From contig JANFNE010000032.1 in assembly GCA_024867545.1 (NCBI GenBank), positions 186,001-250,000 of the forward strand: a stretch of 64,000 nt of DNA, in the 5' to 3' direction. Below the pieces are notes generated by a model. That model searched no databases, was not told the DNA's origin, and was given only the letters and a program-made list of their open reading frames with translations. The position numbers and the translations under genes were made by a program. This document shows positions 10,717 to 22,922 of this stretch, one piece after another. Positions within the stretch are counted from its first letter, which is position 1. Every line of letters starts with the position of its first letter. The DNA is from Phytopythium helicoides (Eukaryota; Oomycota; Peronosporomycetes; Pythiales; Pythiaceae).

Positions 10717-13700
10717 ATGCTGCTGCTGGTCGCGGGCGCGCGCCTGGCGCTGCTGGCGGGCCGCGCGCTCTCGCTGTCGCCTGCGCTGCTCCTCCTCGGT
10801 GCGTCGCTCGCTCCCCTCCTGCTGACTCGTTGGTGACGCGCGAGGCTCACGCGCGCGCGGCGCAGCGCTGCTCGCCGACCGGTCGCCTCGGCGCGATCTT
10901 TGGCTCGCGGCGGCTCTGCTGGGCTCGCTGCTGCTGCTGCGGGTGCTGCTGCTGGATGTGGTGCGTGGTGCTGCGCCGAGAGCTTTGAGGAAGGAGGACT
11001 GGCTGACGCGGCGGTAGAGCGAGCGCGTGGCTCGGAGGGAGAAGCTCCGGACGAGGGCCGAGCTGGCGACCAGAGTGGTCGACAAGGCGCTCGCGCTGCG
11101 GCCGCAAGCTGTCAATGAAGATGTGGACGTGCTGCAGATGGCGACGACCGACGCGAGGAACGTGGCGGACGCGACCGATGCAGGTGTGGGAGCAGGTTTG
11201 CCAAAGCGGGACAGGATACGGCTCCTTCCTGACGATTGTTTTGGACAACGCACAGTGCACCAAGTGTGGACGGCGTTGGTGCAGATTGGGCTCGCTGCAG
11301 GACTGATTGGGTACTTGCTAGGGCCGGTTCCTGCCGTCACGGCGGTGGCTGCCGTCGCGCTACTCGCGATACCCATCGCCTCCTTCATCTTGGCGAGAGC
11401 TTTGGACATCGCCTCCAAGGCAAAGGATTTTGCAAACACCCGAACAAATATGGAGCGCGAGTTGCTCCAGTCGATTCGACTCGTCAAGCTATGCGCGTGG
11501 GAGAACCCGCTGTTGACGAGAATCGAGCAGGTCCGCGCGCAAGAGTTGCATTCGATACGCCAGTCGATTGTGTGGGCGGTGCTTGCCCGGGTTCTCGGCG
11601 CCGCGCCGACCGTTTCGACTGTCGCGGCGCTTCTGTCATTTACCGCGTTCGCGTTCACTCAAGACGCGTCACTTACCCCGGATCGCGCGTTTCCCGTCAT
11701 CGCGGTACTACTGATCATCCAGGAACCCATGCGCGCGCTGCCCGGAAACGTCAACATCCTGACCAGAGCGAAAACTAGCCGCGCGAAGATCGAAGCATTC
11801 CTAGAGTTGCCGGAACTGATTTCGAAGATGGAATCGCGCGCGCTTCCCTCGCTGCTGCCGAGCTCTCCGCTGATTCCGCACCCGGATGACCCCCCGTTCG
11901 AGCTTCGAAGCGCAGTTTTTCGATGGGTCGCACAGAATGATTCGAAGCCAGCATCATTCACTCGGCTCTCGGTTGCTATTCCTCGAGGAAAGCTAACGGT
12001 GATTCTCGGTGCTCCGAAGAGCGGCAAGTCCACTCTCGTCTCTGCTCTCATTGGGGAGCTGTGTCCAGAAAGTGGCTTTGTCAACCTCCCGCAGCCTGGA
12101 ACAGTGTCGTTCGCTCCGGAGACGCCATTCCTGATGACAACCGAGAGTATCCGAGACAACATCTTATTCGGTGCTCACCACGATCAAGCAAGACTCGACG
12201 CAGTGCTTGAAGCGTGCGAGCTGAAACCCAGAGTCGCAGGGCGTCTGTTGACACAAGTCAGCAAGCTCGGTGACGAACGTAAAATCCTCGATCGTGCTCT
12301 CAGTCAGCGTGTCGCGTTTGCTCGAGCCGTGTATGCGACTTCTCGCAAGGAACTGTTTGCGATGGACGACAGCCTATCTGAGCTAGACCCAGGATCTGCC
12401 TCTCGCGTGTATAACCGCTGTCTCGTCGATTCTGATGCAATTCTCGCTGGCACGACGCGGGTGCTAGCGCTGAGCGCAGACCCTCATGATTACGTGCTGG
12501 AGGTAGCACAGCGAGCGGATTGGATCGTTGTCATGGACCGGCAAAAAGTGGTGCAAATGGGATCCTTCAACGATTTGGTGACGCTGCAGCCAAACGGGAA
12601 GCTCGCACATCTGGTATCTTTGCTGAGCGATAAGTGCACCCTTGACCAAATTTCCGAAGCCGTGGAGAGTGGATGTGATTCTCGTGCAGCCGTAGCCAGA
12701 AGTGCAGTTTCTGGTGATATGAGCCAGTTTTCAGCACCCAACTCGCACATTCAAGACAGAATGGCTCATGAGGGTACCGCCTCCTGGAGCGGATCTGCGC
12801 TCTATCTCTCGTTCTGTGGTTGGCTGGTGATCTCCAGTGCGATCGTGCTCTTGGTGTTTTCTCAGTTGTCCAAAGTGTCCATGGATTTGTGGCTAGTCCA
12901 TTGGACTGACGAGTCAACATCTTCTCAACCGGCTGCTCCGCTTCAAGAGCTCGATTTGTATATCTACATTTACTTGGGCATGAGCACTTTTGTACTCACA
13001 GGAATCGGAGATGGTATCATTCAGTATGGCGGTCTGAGGTAAGTGGCATTGACATCTTCATTGCACCAAGTCCATTTGCTGAGAACCAGTGGATGAAAAC
13101 AGAGCGTCAAAGGCGATCCACTCGCGATTGCTGAACACCGTCGCGAAAGCCTCGACGCGATTTTTCGCATCGCAGCCTCTCGAGGGAGTTGCTCGTTGCT
13201 TCTCCAGTGAAATGTCTTCGATTGGTAAGCACTCTCTCATCCGACAATGCGTGTTTCAAGCTCTAATGATTGTCATGCATAGACTACGAGCTCGTCGGCT
13301 CCGCCACCAAGACCACAACAAATATTCTAGCGCTGGCGAGTATGCTCATGGTTGAGCTCTTTTTCGGTCCCCAACTTCTTGTACCGCTGCTGATCCCAGT
13401 CTTCGCCGCATACGTCCCATTGCGTTGGCGCTACACGCCCCGAAGAAACATTCTGGACTGCTACGACTCCAAAATGCTCTACTCTGTCAACTCTCGGCTT
13501 AACGAGACTATCAGTGGAGCTGCCACAGTGCGTGCTTTTGGGATGGCGAGCTCGATATCTCAAAGATTCTCGGACTGCTTCAGCGAATATACTTACTCGG
13601 CAACGCAAAAGGCGACGCTCGAATCTTGGCTCAACTTGAGGCTGCGGCTTCTAGATGCGACGTTGCTACTCATCATTACAATCGCTGTTGTTCTCCAACC

Positions 13701-14691
13701 CACCGAGGACATCTCGCAAGCAGACTTTGCGCTGCAACTCTTCTATGCGCTGAGCATTGGCGTCGTTCTAAACGACCTCGCCACGAACCCTGGTGATGCT
13801 TCTCGGGCATTCGGCAGCGTTCAGTACGTCTCGCATCTGTGGGACGCCGAGATGGAACCGATATCTCTGTCAGTTGCGTCGAGCGAAGCCGGTCGATTAC
13901 GCTCGGCCGTTCTGGGGCTTCGTCCGCAATGGCCCGAGCAAGGGCAGATCAACCTCATCAACGTATCTGTAAACTCTGAGCACCTGCAATCGCCAAAGTC
14001 GTCACTAGGTCCGCGGCCGGCCATCCTTGGGGTTTCGCTCGCAATCAACGCAGGAGAGTGTGTGGGAGTGTGCTCAACTGGAGCCTCAGTCGATGCACAG
14101 CGATCACTTCTTGCAGCGCTGTTCCGCCTCACACCGTGCAGCGGAGGAGTCATTGAGATTGATGGTGTTCCGATCACGCAGCTGGACCTACTGGACCTCC
14201 GCTCACGAATTGCAGTCATTCCTAGCGAGCCGCTGGTGTTCGTAAACGAGTCACTACGCTTCAACCTCGATCCAAGTGCTCGCTCGAGCGACGACCAGCT
14301 GTGGGAAGCCATGCGCGCTGCAGGCTTGGATCCGACTCCACTGACGCTCGACTCCCACGTTGGTTCTGCTGTGGCGACTAACTGTGGAAGCCGCCTGTGG
14401 CTTGCGCGTGTTCTTGTCGGTCGACCTCCACGAGTGCTTGTTGTGGACGCGTCTGGCAGTGATGGAGATGCTATGGTGTCCGCTGTGCGATCGTGCGAAC
14501 TGCTGCAATCCTCGACAGTGCTGATTCTGGCACACGATGCCGCAACAATCGCCGACTGCGACCGCATTTTACTGCTTGGCATTGATGGGCGCGTCGTGGA
14601 ACTCGGAGCGCCGGCACAACTTCTTGCATCACCCTCTAGTGCTTTCTCAGCGCTTCTCGACGCAGCGGACGACTGGGCTCCCGAGGTGTGA
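10717..14691 (+). CDS. ABCC/MRP-type ABC transporter with degenerate nucleotide-binding domains
   Basis: Proposed exons 10717-10798, 10845-10960, 11018-13038, 13103-13224 and 13283-14691 join in frame to 1,249 residues, with introns of 46-64 nt. The core has the MRP layout TMD1-NBD1-TMD2-NBD2. TMD1 has the family pattern LRTRAELATRVVDKALAL, and TMD2 has GLR-ASKAIHSRLL and RLNETISGAATVRAFG. NBD1 keeps a Walker A (GAPKSGKST, about residue 397) and a Walker-B-like FAMDDSLSELD. Its signature is not LSGGQ (LDRALSQRVAFARA). NBD2 has lost the Walker A lysine (VCSTGASVDAQRSLL, about residue 1042), the signature (NCGSRLWLARVL) and the catalytic Glu (LVVDASGSDGD). The frame is intact over more than 3.7 kb, so this looks like selection on a protein with altered or no ATPase activity. 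The substrate is unknown. The first two short exons are the weakest part of the model. Confidence 0.82.
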
Positions 14692-14974
14692 ATCGAGTTC
14701 TAACACAAGGAGTGCTGGTCGTTGAAGTGGGTTATGAATGAATCGAGAGGTAGCTTGTACTTGTGTGCTTGCGTGTGTCCTTGCAGGCATGTTATCATTG
14801 CTGCGCTAGGAAAACTAGCTAGGAAAGCTTTAGATGCCACCGACTCACTCTCAACTATTGCCCAACTACGCTTTCGATTGCACCAAGTGCTGCATCGCGT
14901 GATATCCGCATGACAGCAGGCCTCAAATCTAGGAATACTCTTGACATCGAAAGGAGATACGAGACATCGACATG

Positions 14975-17070
14975 CTACCACCAGTCAGCTTTCACAATCT
15001 CTGTAGGAAATAACCCTTTCCGCTGAACATTCACGTCTGCACACAGAACTGGTGTGTCCATTGTGTTTGCTGTCACCGATTCACAGTAGGGAGTATTGAA
15101 TGCGAAAACTCCTTGGACGGATGATCCGTCTGTGATCCAAGGAGGTAACGAAGCAACGCTAGTGTCATCAAGTGCAAGAACTTCCACGGAAGAAAGTCCT
15201 CCTGCTTCCAATGGTAAATCTTCGAGCGGATTCCCAGACATCCACAAAAACATAGGTCCTCTCTCGTCTTCACCAAATGAAGGGATGGAGAGCAGCTTAT
15301 TTCCGACCAGAGATAAATCGAAAACATTCATATGAGAGAGCGCTGGAGGCCAGGATTCCAGCTCGCAGTATTCAAGATACAAAGTTGAAACCTGTGACCA
15401 TCGCTCACCAAGATCGTCTGGGAGTTCTGTTAGATTGGAGTAAGCAATCTCTATGTCGCAAAGCTGTGGAGGTAGATCGTAAAGCATACCAGTCGGGAGA
15501 GCACTCATGTTTGTCTCGAGAAAGACCAAATACACCATGTTCGGGTGATACTTTGAGCGAAGAGCAGAGGATTCCTCCCAACTAGTAATGGTTGAGTCCC
15601 AAATATCAATACCCATTAAATTTGGAAATGCTGGATCGTTGCGGGCATCTCTAGAGCTGGGCAATGCGAAAATACGAGCCCAACGACGGCTAGTTCATCG
15701 AGAAATGCAAGCGAATCTGGTGAAGGGGTTACTACATCGTGCTCCAAGCAGTTAAACTTGTATACAGAGCAGGAAAACTTGGACGAAAACCATGGGCGAA
15801 TGGCATTCAAGCAGCCTACTGGTATCGTTTTGTTGCCGACAGCTTTAAGCGTTGCATCTAAGTGCAGCGAAACCACAACAGCACCCCACAAACATAAAAT
15901 TACATGAACTACTGCTGCTTTGCGTCGGTCTAATCGCTGACTTTCCATTCGACGTATTCTCTCCGCCACATTGGAGCTGAAGAGGGTATTACGTGTAGCC
16001 ATAGGGAACGAGTGTGATGCAAGAGATACCAGAGTCTTCGATGGAATATTTACTCCCGAAGGCTCTTGATACTCATTTTGCTCTATTTCGGCTTTTTTAG
16101 AAACCTCACTGGGAGAGTTTGGCGTGATGTCTGGCCGAACAAGAGACTGGATTGTGTAGAGGCACGAGTAGATGCTGAGGTGTGGGATAAGCTTTACGAA
16201 CAAGTCTCCCCAATTGTTCACAAACACTTGTTTGGACTCGAACACAAGGCGATTAAATCCGACAGCACTGTAAACTAACGTTGGAGGGAATGACCGCGTT
16301 TCAATATCAAATTCAAGGATATAAGGGCTGATAATCAGCACTGGCACAGCTATCGACATTATTGCATCGAGTAAAATGTCAGCTGCGAGGCATAACACGC
16401 GCTCGAGGGAAGGTGACCGGTGAGCTGCTGAATGTTCAATGATTGCAGTCGAGCACGCGTTCACAAAGAACACGGCAACATACAGGTGGTTTACCCACGG
16501 ACGTCCAATGAGGAAGCTAGCGTGGTAAACTTGTACAGTTTGCGAGGCCATTTCAAAAAGTTCGCGAATCAAAAATATCGAATGGAAGTATGGAGACTCC
16601 GCGCCGAAAATCCCTTGACGATCGAAGAAAAAGCGATACACAACCCATTGTTTGAGGCATCTGGGCACTGAAAGGATAGAAGGGATGCGATTGCACTTGG
16701 AGCTGGCAGAGGACTCTGAAAGCATGGGATGTTTGCCAAAAACCAAAGCCCTAGACTGCACAGACATCCAAATCGACTGGAGGAGCTTGAACAAGTGTGT
16801 TGCGCCAAACGATATGTAGATGCATGCGCAGGGCTGGTACATTGTCGCGTACGTCGGTGACACAAAGCTCGCGTAGTATTCCAGTGCGGGAAACGATAAA
16901 ATTGTCAAGTACAAAAGGCTACCTGAAATGAAGAAGCAAATGCAGAGAACACGAATCAGCGCAACTGCGGCCCATACGCATGCGAAGCGTCTTGGCGAAA
17001 AAGACAACACGACAATATCCGGTGGGGACAGTCTCGCGTGCGCGTCTGACGACGGCATTACCGAGGCCAT
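14975..17070 (-). CDS. Multi-pass membrane protein with extracellular leucine-rich repeats
   Basis: The N-terminal part, from ATG 17070, has several hydrophobic spans (ALIRVLCICFFISGSLLYL, LYVAVFFVNACSTAI, AIMSIAVPVLIISPYIL, VVHVILCLWGAVVVSL). The C-terminal about 230 residues are irregular LRRs (LTELPDDLG, LSLVGNKLLSIPSF, LWMSGNPLEDLPLE, VLALDDTSVASLPPW). This resembles large oomycete families of membrane LRR proteins of unknown function. The two parts lie in different frames, broken at TTTGGAAA (15621-15628). Restoring one G:C pair there would join PATIQHF to PNLMGIDIW, so a run-length read error is likelier than a pseudogene. An ATG at 17181 would add 37 residues that do not look family-like. 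No kinase domain is present. The gene is divergent from the PX/DUSP gene. Confidence 0.68.
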
Positions 17071-17834
17071 AGTGCTGTATCGAAGTTGGAGTGCGGCAGC
17101 AACGAACTTCCGAATCAGGTTGAGAGTGTTTGGCTGTCGTAAGTATGTAAATATAGCAGCCAAAACTGTCGACTCCAGCACTCCTTCCTTCCAATCAAAG
17201 CAACCATGAATTCCCTGCCTTACTTGCTTTCAGCGGCAACACAATCTGGGTGTCCAAGTTGGCTCGGAATTAAAATTCAAAGATAATTTGTGCCCGCAAC
17301 GAACAAAGTCGTATGACGAGCTGATCAGTGTCCGAACAAGATGCTCACAGACTCGAAGGGGGAATAACGAAGCGTGCAGGTGACTGAAGTTGACCGAGAC
17401 TCTAATATTGTGAGTTCTACTCGAAATTTCCGCGATCGATTGGATCAATCGATCCAGCCAAACCGCCTGGCAATCAGCCAAACCTGTGTAAATCCATATT
17501 TTCGAGTCAAAGTCAAAAACCACAGTTGACCTCTTTAAGCGAGGTATATATTATAGCAGTTCAATTGCCACCAAACCGAGCACGTTGACACCGTAGAAAA
17601 GACACTCGTATATGCCCACAGCTCTGTAGCTGTGCTGACGCTTTGCTCGCACGCTTACTACAGGATGTAGATGAAAGCTTTCCTACCCCTCTACTGCCTT
17701 GCGCGCTCCTGTAGTTGTCACTGCTTCGAGCTATGAGCGGCACTCGTGAGGCCATTTCGTTGCCTTTCTACATTTGAAATCGGCCTAACTCAAATTTTAT
17801 TGGCTAAAACAACTGAATTATTGAGTTTTAGCCA
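17071..17834. other. Divergent intergenic region
   Basis: Separates the LRR gene (minus) from the PX/DUSP gene (plus). A 97-codon minus frame (17230-17523) lacks a domain and is not called. A perfect inverted repeat lies at the right edge. Confidence 0.5.
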
Positions 17835-17836
17835 AT
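17799..17836. repeat. Perfect 12-bp inverted repeat carrying two CCAAT/ATTGG boxes
   Basis: ATTGGCTAAAAC at 17799-17810 and its exact reverse complement at 17825-17836 are separated by 14 bases. Each arm ends in a CCAAT-box core. It lies directly at the proposed 5' end of the PX/DUSP gene, so it is either a paired CCAAT promoter element or a hairpin in the leader. Confidence 0.75.
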
Positions 17837-20239
17837 GAAATCGACACGTCGATTGGGCCGACGATTCAGGCGTCCCAGCTCAACCAACCCAAGTCGGCAA
17901 ATTTGGCTGGAATTGACAATACAGAATAGCGAAGATCACGACAATGTACATCGTACTATGCGACTGCATCGCGAGGCAGAGCCAAGCGACTACATGTTTA
18001 GATCAAGACTTCTCCATCATGCTTTTTATCGAGTCCCAAGAAATGCTGAAAGCGACTCGGCCGTGCTTGGTCAGTCTTCAGCTAGTGTTACTGGCAGCCA
18101 ACGCATTCTAAAGACTCTCAAAATCTCCACGCATCCCATTCTCGTTTCGCCCGCCAAGAGTCGCCATCAAGATCCGTCACCTTGACAAAAGCGCTGCTCG
18201 AAATGTTGGGGGCGACCGGCAGCCAAGCATGCGGCAGCACACGCGTTCGACGAGCTGGAGCTTCCGACTGGCGCAACTCCAGACGAAATCGCTGCCTGCT
18301 TTCGCTCAAAATGCCTGCGTCGAGCCATTCGACTGCTATCCGGAGCAGCTGCGGAGCCTGACAATCAACACGAGGACGACGTATTGGACGATCAGGATGC
18401 CAAGTTCCAGCGGCAGGTCGTAGCCTACAGGTTCCTGTCGTCTCTGCCTCTGCTTGCCGACCGCCGTGACGATGCTGCGATCAGTTTGCTGGCGAATTTG
18501 CGACCAGTTGGCCCGATCGCTGATCCAAACGTACGAGCTAGTGCGATGCTGGACGTCGTCGTCACCAGAGTGGAGCGAGCACAGCAGACGTACGGGCTTC
18601 CCTACGCCAGCTACGTTCTATCCGTGCACTATTGCCTGCGCCGGCACGTCATTCGACGCAGGTACCGTGAATTCCAAGAGCTTGATTCTGCGTTGGCAAT
18701 GCACCTTCCAGTGTTGCCAGAGGTGAGCCCCATTGCACGGGCAAGAAACACACAGTTTGGTTCATGACGCTCACAATGCTGGTTGATTCTGTACAGCTTC
18801 CCCCGCGAGACTGGCGCGCCAACTTTGGTGGCTCGTCGACTCTTGTAGTAGCACGAGCACAAGCTCTGACGCAGTATCTAGCGCGGGTCATCCAGCTGCT
18901 GATCACTCGAGGACGCTTTTCAGTGGACTTCATGAACTTTCTTGAGATTGACCACGCGAGGGTGCGAGCCGAAGAAGAAGCCCTCGCTGTTGCAATGTTG
19001 TCGACGTGGCCAAGTGCAGACACATATTACGTCCTCGATGTCAGTTGGCTGGACGCATGGAAGAGGTTTGTGCAAGCTCTAGGACGTCCTCCGGGTGGCA
19101 TTTCAAACGAAAAGCTCTTTCAGGGCAAAACACGCGTCTTAAAAGATGCTCTCACTATAGCGCAGCATTACCGCTGCGTGAACTCTGCCACATGGGCGTA
19201 TCTGTACGGCGTGTATGGTGGTGGTCCAGTCATTGCCCGTCGGTCGCCGAGCATTTATGCTGCACCAGCGAGCGATACGGTAACGCTAGCTATCCAAGCT
19301 CAGCGCATTGTGCGTGGATTTCTTGCTCGACGCGAGGCTCGCCGCAGAAAGATTATCGTCTTGAAAACTCGCCCGGATGTTGCGAGATTGGTAAATGAGC
19401 AGGCTCGAAATCGCGAACTTGAAAAGCGCATGGAGGCTGTTCGCAATCTAGTACGAATTCGAGAGTTCCAAGCGTGCACTGCTGCAGCGCGAATCATCCA
19501 ACGAGCATACCGGCGGCACAACGCTCGTGCTGAGCACGCTCTTCTTCTCGCAGAATCTGCCGCACCTGATGGAGCTGCTCTCGAGTTGCTAGCACAGCTG
19601 GACGAAGATCACTTGACTCTTGCGGAGATGTCTTTGTTGCCGGCCGATCGACGCCTGGGTCATTTCCTAGCTGCGATGAGCCGCGGAGTCCCATTGCGCA
19701 AGCTCAGATCGCGCTGGAAGGTGCCGAAGTGGCGGCTCTTTTCCATTGATTCAATCGGAGCTCAATTGCTCTGGACGTCGAAGCGGCTGCAGCGTCGTCA
19801 GTGGAACAAGGGACAGGATAGCGGCATCACTCGAGCACTTGCATTTGTCGATGTTATTCAAGTTGAGATGGAAGCACCGCTGCGACTTCATCGAGTGCCG
19901 CTGGTCGGTCGGCGAGTTTCATGCGATTATGCAGTCGTGTTACATTATCGCGCAGATGGAAATGGAAGTGACGGAAGTGCCAAGGACCTCACCGCGGACA
20001 ACAACAACAACAACAATCAGGGAAAGAAAGGAGCTCTGAAAGAGTTGGCTTTGGTGTGTGAAAGTGCTGGCGAGATGGAGGCACTGGCTCATGGATTGCA
20101 GTCTCTAGTCCAAGAAGTGGCCGCGCGAGTCGCAGGAGGAGCAACCTACGTTGATGGCCACGGCGTCATCCGAAGGAAGGTCCCCCACGCAAAAGGACTG
20201 CTTCGATCTGCTGGCGGCGCAGCGCTACAATATAATTAG
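17835..20239 (+). CDS. J-like / PX / DUSP / IQ multidomain protein
   Basis: From N to C terminus: a leader (RLLHHAFYRVPR); a J-domain-like helical stretch without the HPD motif (AFDELELPTGATPDEI, 18240-18300); a PX domain split by an intron (18723-18794; YVLSVHYCLRRHVIRRRYREF then LPPRDWRANFG); a DUSP-like domain (SWLDAWKRFV, RPPGGISN, WAYLYGVYGGGP); an IQ motif (IQAQRIVRGFLARREARRR) with a second near AARIIQRAYRRH; and a C-terminal about 250 residues resembling a PH/lipid-binding fold. PX binds phosphoinositides, DUSP is known from ubiquitin-specific proteases, and IQ binds calmodulin. An endomembrane scaffold is inferred. The frame from 18383 on is clean. Upstream, an in-frame TGA at 18183 and apparent one-base losses near 18111 and 18221 break it. 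The start at 17835 is tentative; an ATG at 17958 is possible. Confidence 0.68.
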
Positions 20240-20332
20240 AGAATATCGACGAGAAACGATCGGTCTCCCGCGAAACGGACAGAGTACTGCTAGCATGTAT
20301 TAGAGAACGTCGAGCTCAAGACAGCAACAGAA

Positions 20333-21997
20333 ATGCTGCTCGAACTCACGCTTCGACTGCGTGGAGGAGCGCAGCTCGGCAAGGCTGTCAAAGGCCGAAG
20401 CAAGGAGCGCAAGGATGGTGGGCGGGAGGCAACCGATGAGGAAAAGCGACTTCAGGATGCGATTCGCAGGATGGAAATGAGCGACTACATGAAGAAGCTG
20501 ACGCTGTCCAAGCAAGCACTGCTGCGAGAGTTCCTGGCACGCGAAGCAGCGGTGTCGCGAACGACCAAGCTCAAGATCCAGAATCACTGGCGAAAGATCA
20601 TGCGGCTTGTCAAGGTCGAGGCGCTGCGTAAGGAAGTCGAGGTGCGAGCTCAGCACCATGAACGAGACGTCGACCGCAAGGACGCGCTTGTGCAGCTTCT
20701 CGACCGCGATCTCGACGAGGCGGAGGAACAGTTCCAGCTCGCTAGACGGGCTCACCTGACTCACATGGACGCACTCATCGATCTACAAGACACGCGGCTA
20801 CTGGTGCTGGAGCGGGAGTTTTCCACCGAGCTCAAGGCGCTCGAGCGCGAGTTTGCAGTGGAGAAGGCCCGCATCCAAGAGCAGCACACACGAGAGACTC
20901 GCGAGCTCAGGCGAGTGCTGGCAGCCGTGGACCAACTCGAGAAGGAGCGTGAAGCCGAAGCTCGGCAAGAGCACGAGCAGCTCCGCGAAGAGATCCGCAA
21001 CAAGAACCTGGAGGACATCAACGTACTGCGCATCACGCTCGACTCGAGCATCGAGGAGCTGGAGCAGCACTTTGAGACCGCGCACCTGACGTACCTGCAG
21101 ACGACGGACCAGCGCACGCAGGACTTCAAGTACCTGACGGCCAAGGACCAGGAGCTGTCGCGCGACATTGAGCTCAAGATCCGCAAGATGGAGCGGCTGC
21201 AGTCGGCACTGGCGCACTGGCGCGCCAAGATCGCGCAGCACGCCAAGGAGGGCAGCGAGCGCAACCGGTCGCTCGAGAAGGAGAAGAGCGCGCTGGCGGC
21301 GCACTTCCAGCGGCTCAAGGGCCAGATGGCGCGCATGCGGGACGCGCACGCGGCTCGGCTGGCCGCGCTGGCGTCGCACGCGCGCGACGCCAAGCGGGAG
21401 CTTGACGAGCGGCTGGCGTTGGCGGAGCGCGTGCTGGCGCTGGGCGAGCTGGCGCGCAAGCTGGAGACGGAGCGCGAGCACGTGCTGCCGTTCGGCGCCG
21501 AGGGCAGCTCGACGGCCAGCGGCGCGGCGCTGGCGACCGAGAGCCTGGCGACCGAGGAGGACAAGCAGCAGGCGCGCGAGCTGACCGAGAGCGTGCGCCG
21601 CGGCGTGGACGGCGGGTCGGCGGACAGCGGCGACGCCTTGGCGGCCGAGGACGGCGAGCTTGCCCCGTGGCAGCCGGTGGCGCCGCTGCTGCAGGGCGCG
21701 CCCGTGGGCGAGTGGGACGCGCTCGAGCGCTTCTGGGCGCGCTTCAACAAGGCGCAGCTGGACGCGCTGGCGCTGGCGCGCGCGCAGCGGCGGCTCGCGC
21801 GCGAGAACGCCGAGCTGCGGCAGATCGTGCGCCAGTACGTGGCGGGCGTGTCGGTGAGCGACGCCGCGCTGGCGGGCGCCAACCCGCTGCTGGTGGTCAA
21901 CGGCCGCCTGCGCCTGGCGCGCGCGCCAAACGAGCGCCCCGCGACCGTCGTCGACGCCAACCACTTGGTGCAGACCGGCCGCGTGGCGCGCGGCTGA
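20333..21997 (+). CDS. DRC2: Dynein regulatory complex subunit 2 (CCDC65-like), flagellar
   Basis: A 554-residue, almost entirely coiled-coil protein in one exon. The region KIQNHWRKIMRLVKVEALRK, then DRKDALVQLLDRDLDEAEEQ, then HLTHMDALIDLQDTRLLVLE matches the conserved N-terminal signature of DRC2/CCDC65. Known role: DRC2 pairs with DRC1 at the base of the nexin-dynein regulatory complex that links outer doublets and controls axonemal dynein. Its presence implies a motile flagellated stage. The last about 170 residues are Ala/Arg-rich and GC-rich, with an FWARFNKAQLDALALARAQRRL coiled-coil tail, typical for the family. It starts 93 nt after the PX/DUSP gene stop, on the same strand. Length fits the family. 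Confidence 0.85.
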   Translation: MLLELTLRLRGGAQLGKAVKGRSKERKDGGREATDEEKRLQDAIRRMEMSDYMKKLTLSKQALLREFLAREAAVSRTTKLKIQNHWRKIMRLVKVEALRKEVEVRAQHHERDVDRKDALVQLLDRDLDEAEEQFQLARRAHLTHMDALIDLQDTRLLVLEREFSTELKALEREFAVEKARIQEQHTRETRELRRVLAAVDQLEKEREAEARQEHEQLREEIRNKNLEDINVLRITLDSSIEELEQHFETAHLTYLQTTDQRTQDFKYLTAKDQELSRDIELKIRKMERLQSALAHWRAKIAQHAKEGSERNRSLEKEKSALAAHFQRLKGQMARMRDAHAARLAALASHARDAKRELDERLALAERVLALGELARKLETEREHVLPFGAEGSSTASGAALATESLATEEDKQQARELTESVRRGVDGGSADSGDALAAEDGELAPWQPVAPLLQGAPVGEWDALERFWARFNKAQLDALALARAQRRLARENAELRQIVRQYVAGVSVSDAALAGANPLLVVNGRLRLARAPNERPATVVDANHLVQTGRVARG

Positions 21998-22922
21998 CGT
22001 GACGCTCCAAGCAGCGCACCAAGCAGCAGATCGCGCGCGAGGCAGAGACGAGCCGAAGGCCGAGAGCGAGCCGAGCCTGGCGGAAATGGAAGCCCCCCAC
22101 GCGCTTTACGGTACGATGCGGCGTACATGCCGGCGCTTGACGGCGCTCGTCGACGGCCGGCGGCTCGCGGGATGTGATGAGATCGTCATGGTGGTGGTGA
22201 TGGATTTGGATATAGTTTTGGCGCGGTTCTGTGCAAGTTGAAGGTTGGGGAATCAGCGTGCGCCACAAAAAACCTCGGTAGGAAAAACCTAACTTCAACC
22301 CCCCATTGAAGTCACCACGTGTAGGTGTACGTTTGTTATCCGTACAAAGTGTCTTGGAGGACGCCAAGTTTATCCGGATAAGCGACACCTTTGCGCGGAC
22401 CAGCGCGTATAGCTTACTCCACAGCAATGGGGCCGGCCAGCTGCCAAAAATCGAAGCCGACCTGGCCGTGCCGAACCTACCTACCTACCTAACGACTCGC
22501 CTGGTGTACTCTACCGGCTCTGCTGTGGCTTGTATGCTGTCGAACGCCCTCATGTTGTTGCTGTCTGTGTCAAGCGCAGAGCCCACCCGTGCAAGCAGCA
22601 GCAGCAGCAGCAAACCATCGACAGCCACCACTTTTTTTTTTTTCGGCGAGTCGGGCGGCGGCAAGTTTTGTCTTGACGTTTGTATGGCCAATGCCGTGAT
22701 GGGCGCCATCCGCGGAACATGGATACAGCAACACTGCCGGTACAGTGTACCAGCGCGCAAGGAAGCGGCGCGGAAGCCCAGCCGAACTGAAGCTACACCC
22801 GCAACCAGCGAGCGCGCGCGCAGGTGGCCGCCCGCCGCCGGCCGGCGCCAGTATTCAATCCGCCGACTCCCGTGCGTGCACTCGGCTCCCGTGGCGGCGG
22901 CGCTCGCGGTTTAACGCGCGCG
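21998..22922. other. Intergenic, no gene seen
   Basis: Contains a CAG-type microsatellite near 22595-22611 and a T-run near 22630-22642. A 202-codon frame at 22306-22914 has no domain and reads across these simple repeats, so it is not called. Confidence 0.55.

Noticed and set aside
10714..11658. 314-codon minus-strand frame
   Set aside because: Antisense shadow of the ABCC gene, whose plus-strand frames carry family motifs.
17230..17523. 97-codon minus frame upstream of the LRR gene
   Set aside because: Could be an extra 5' exon, but no splice path joins it convincingly and it has no signal peptide or domain.
20761..22128. 455-codon minus-strand frame opposite DRC2
   Set aside because: Ser/Arg-rich antisense shadow of a GC-rich coiled-coil gene.
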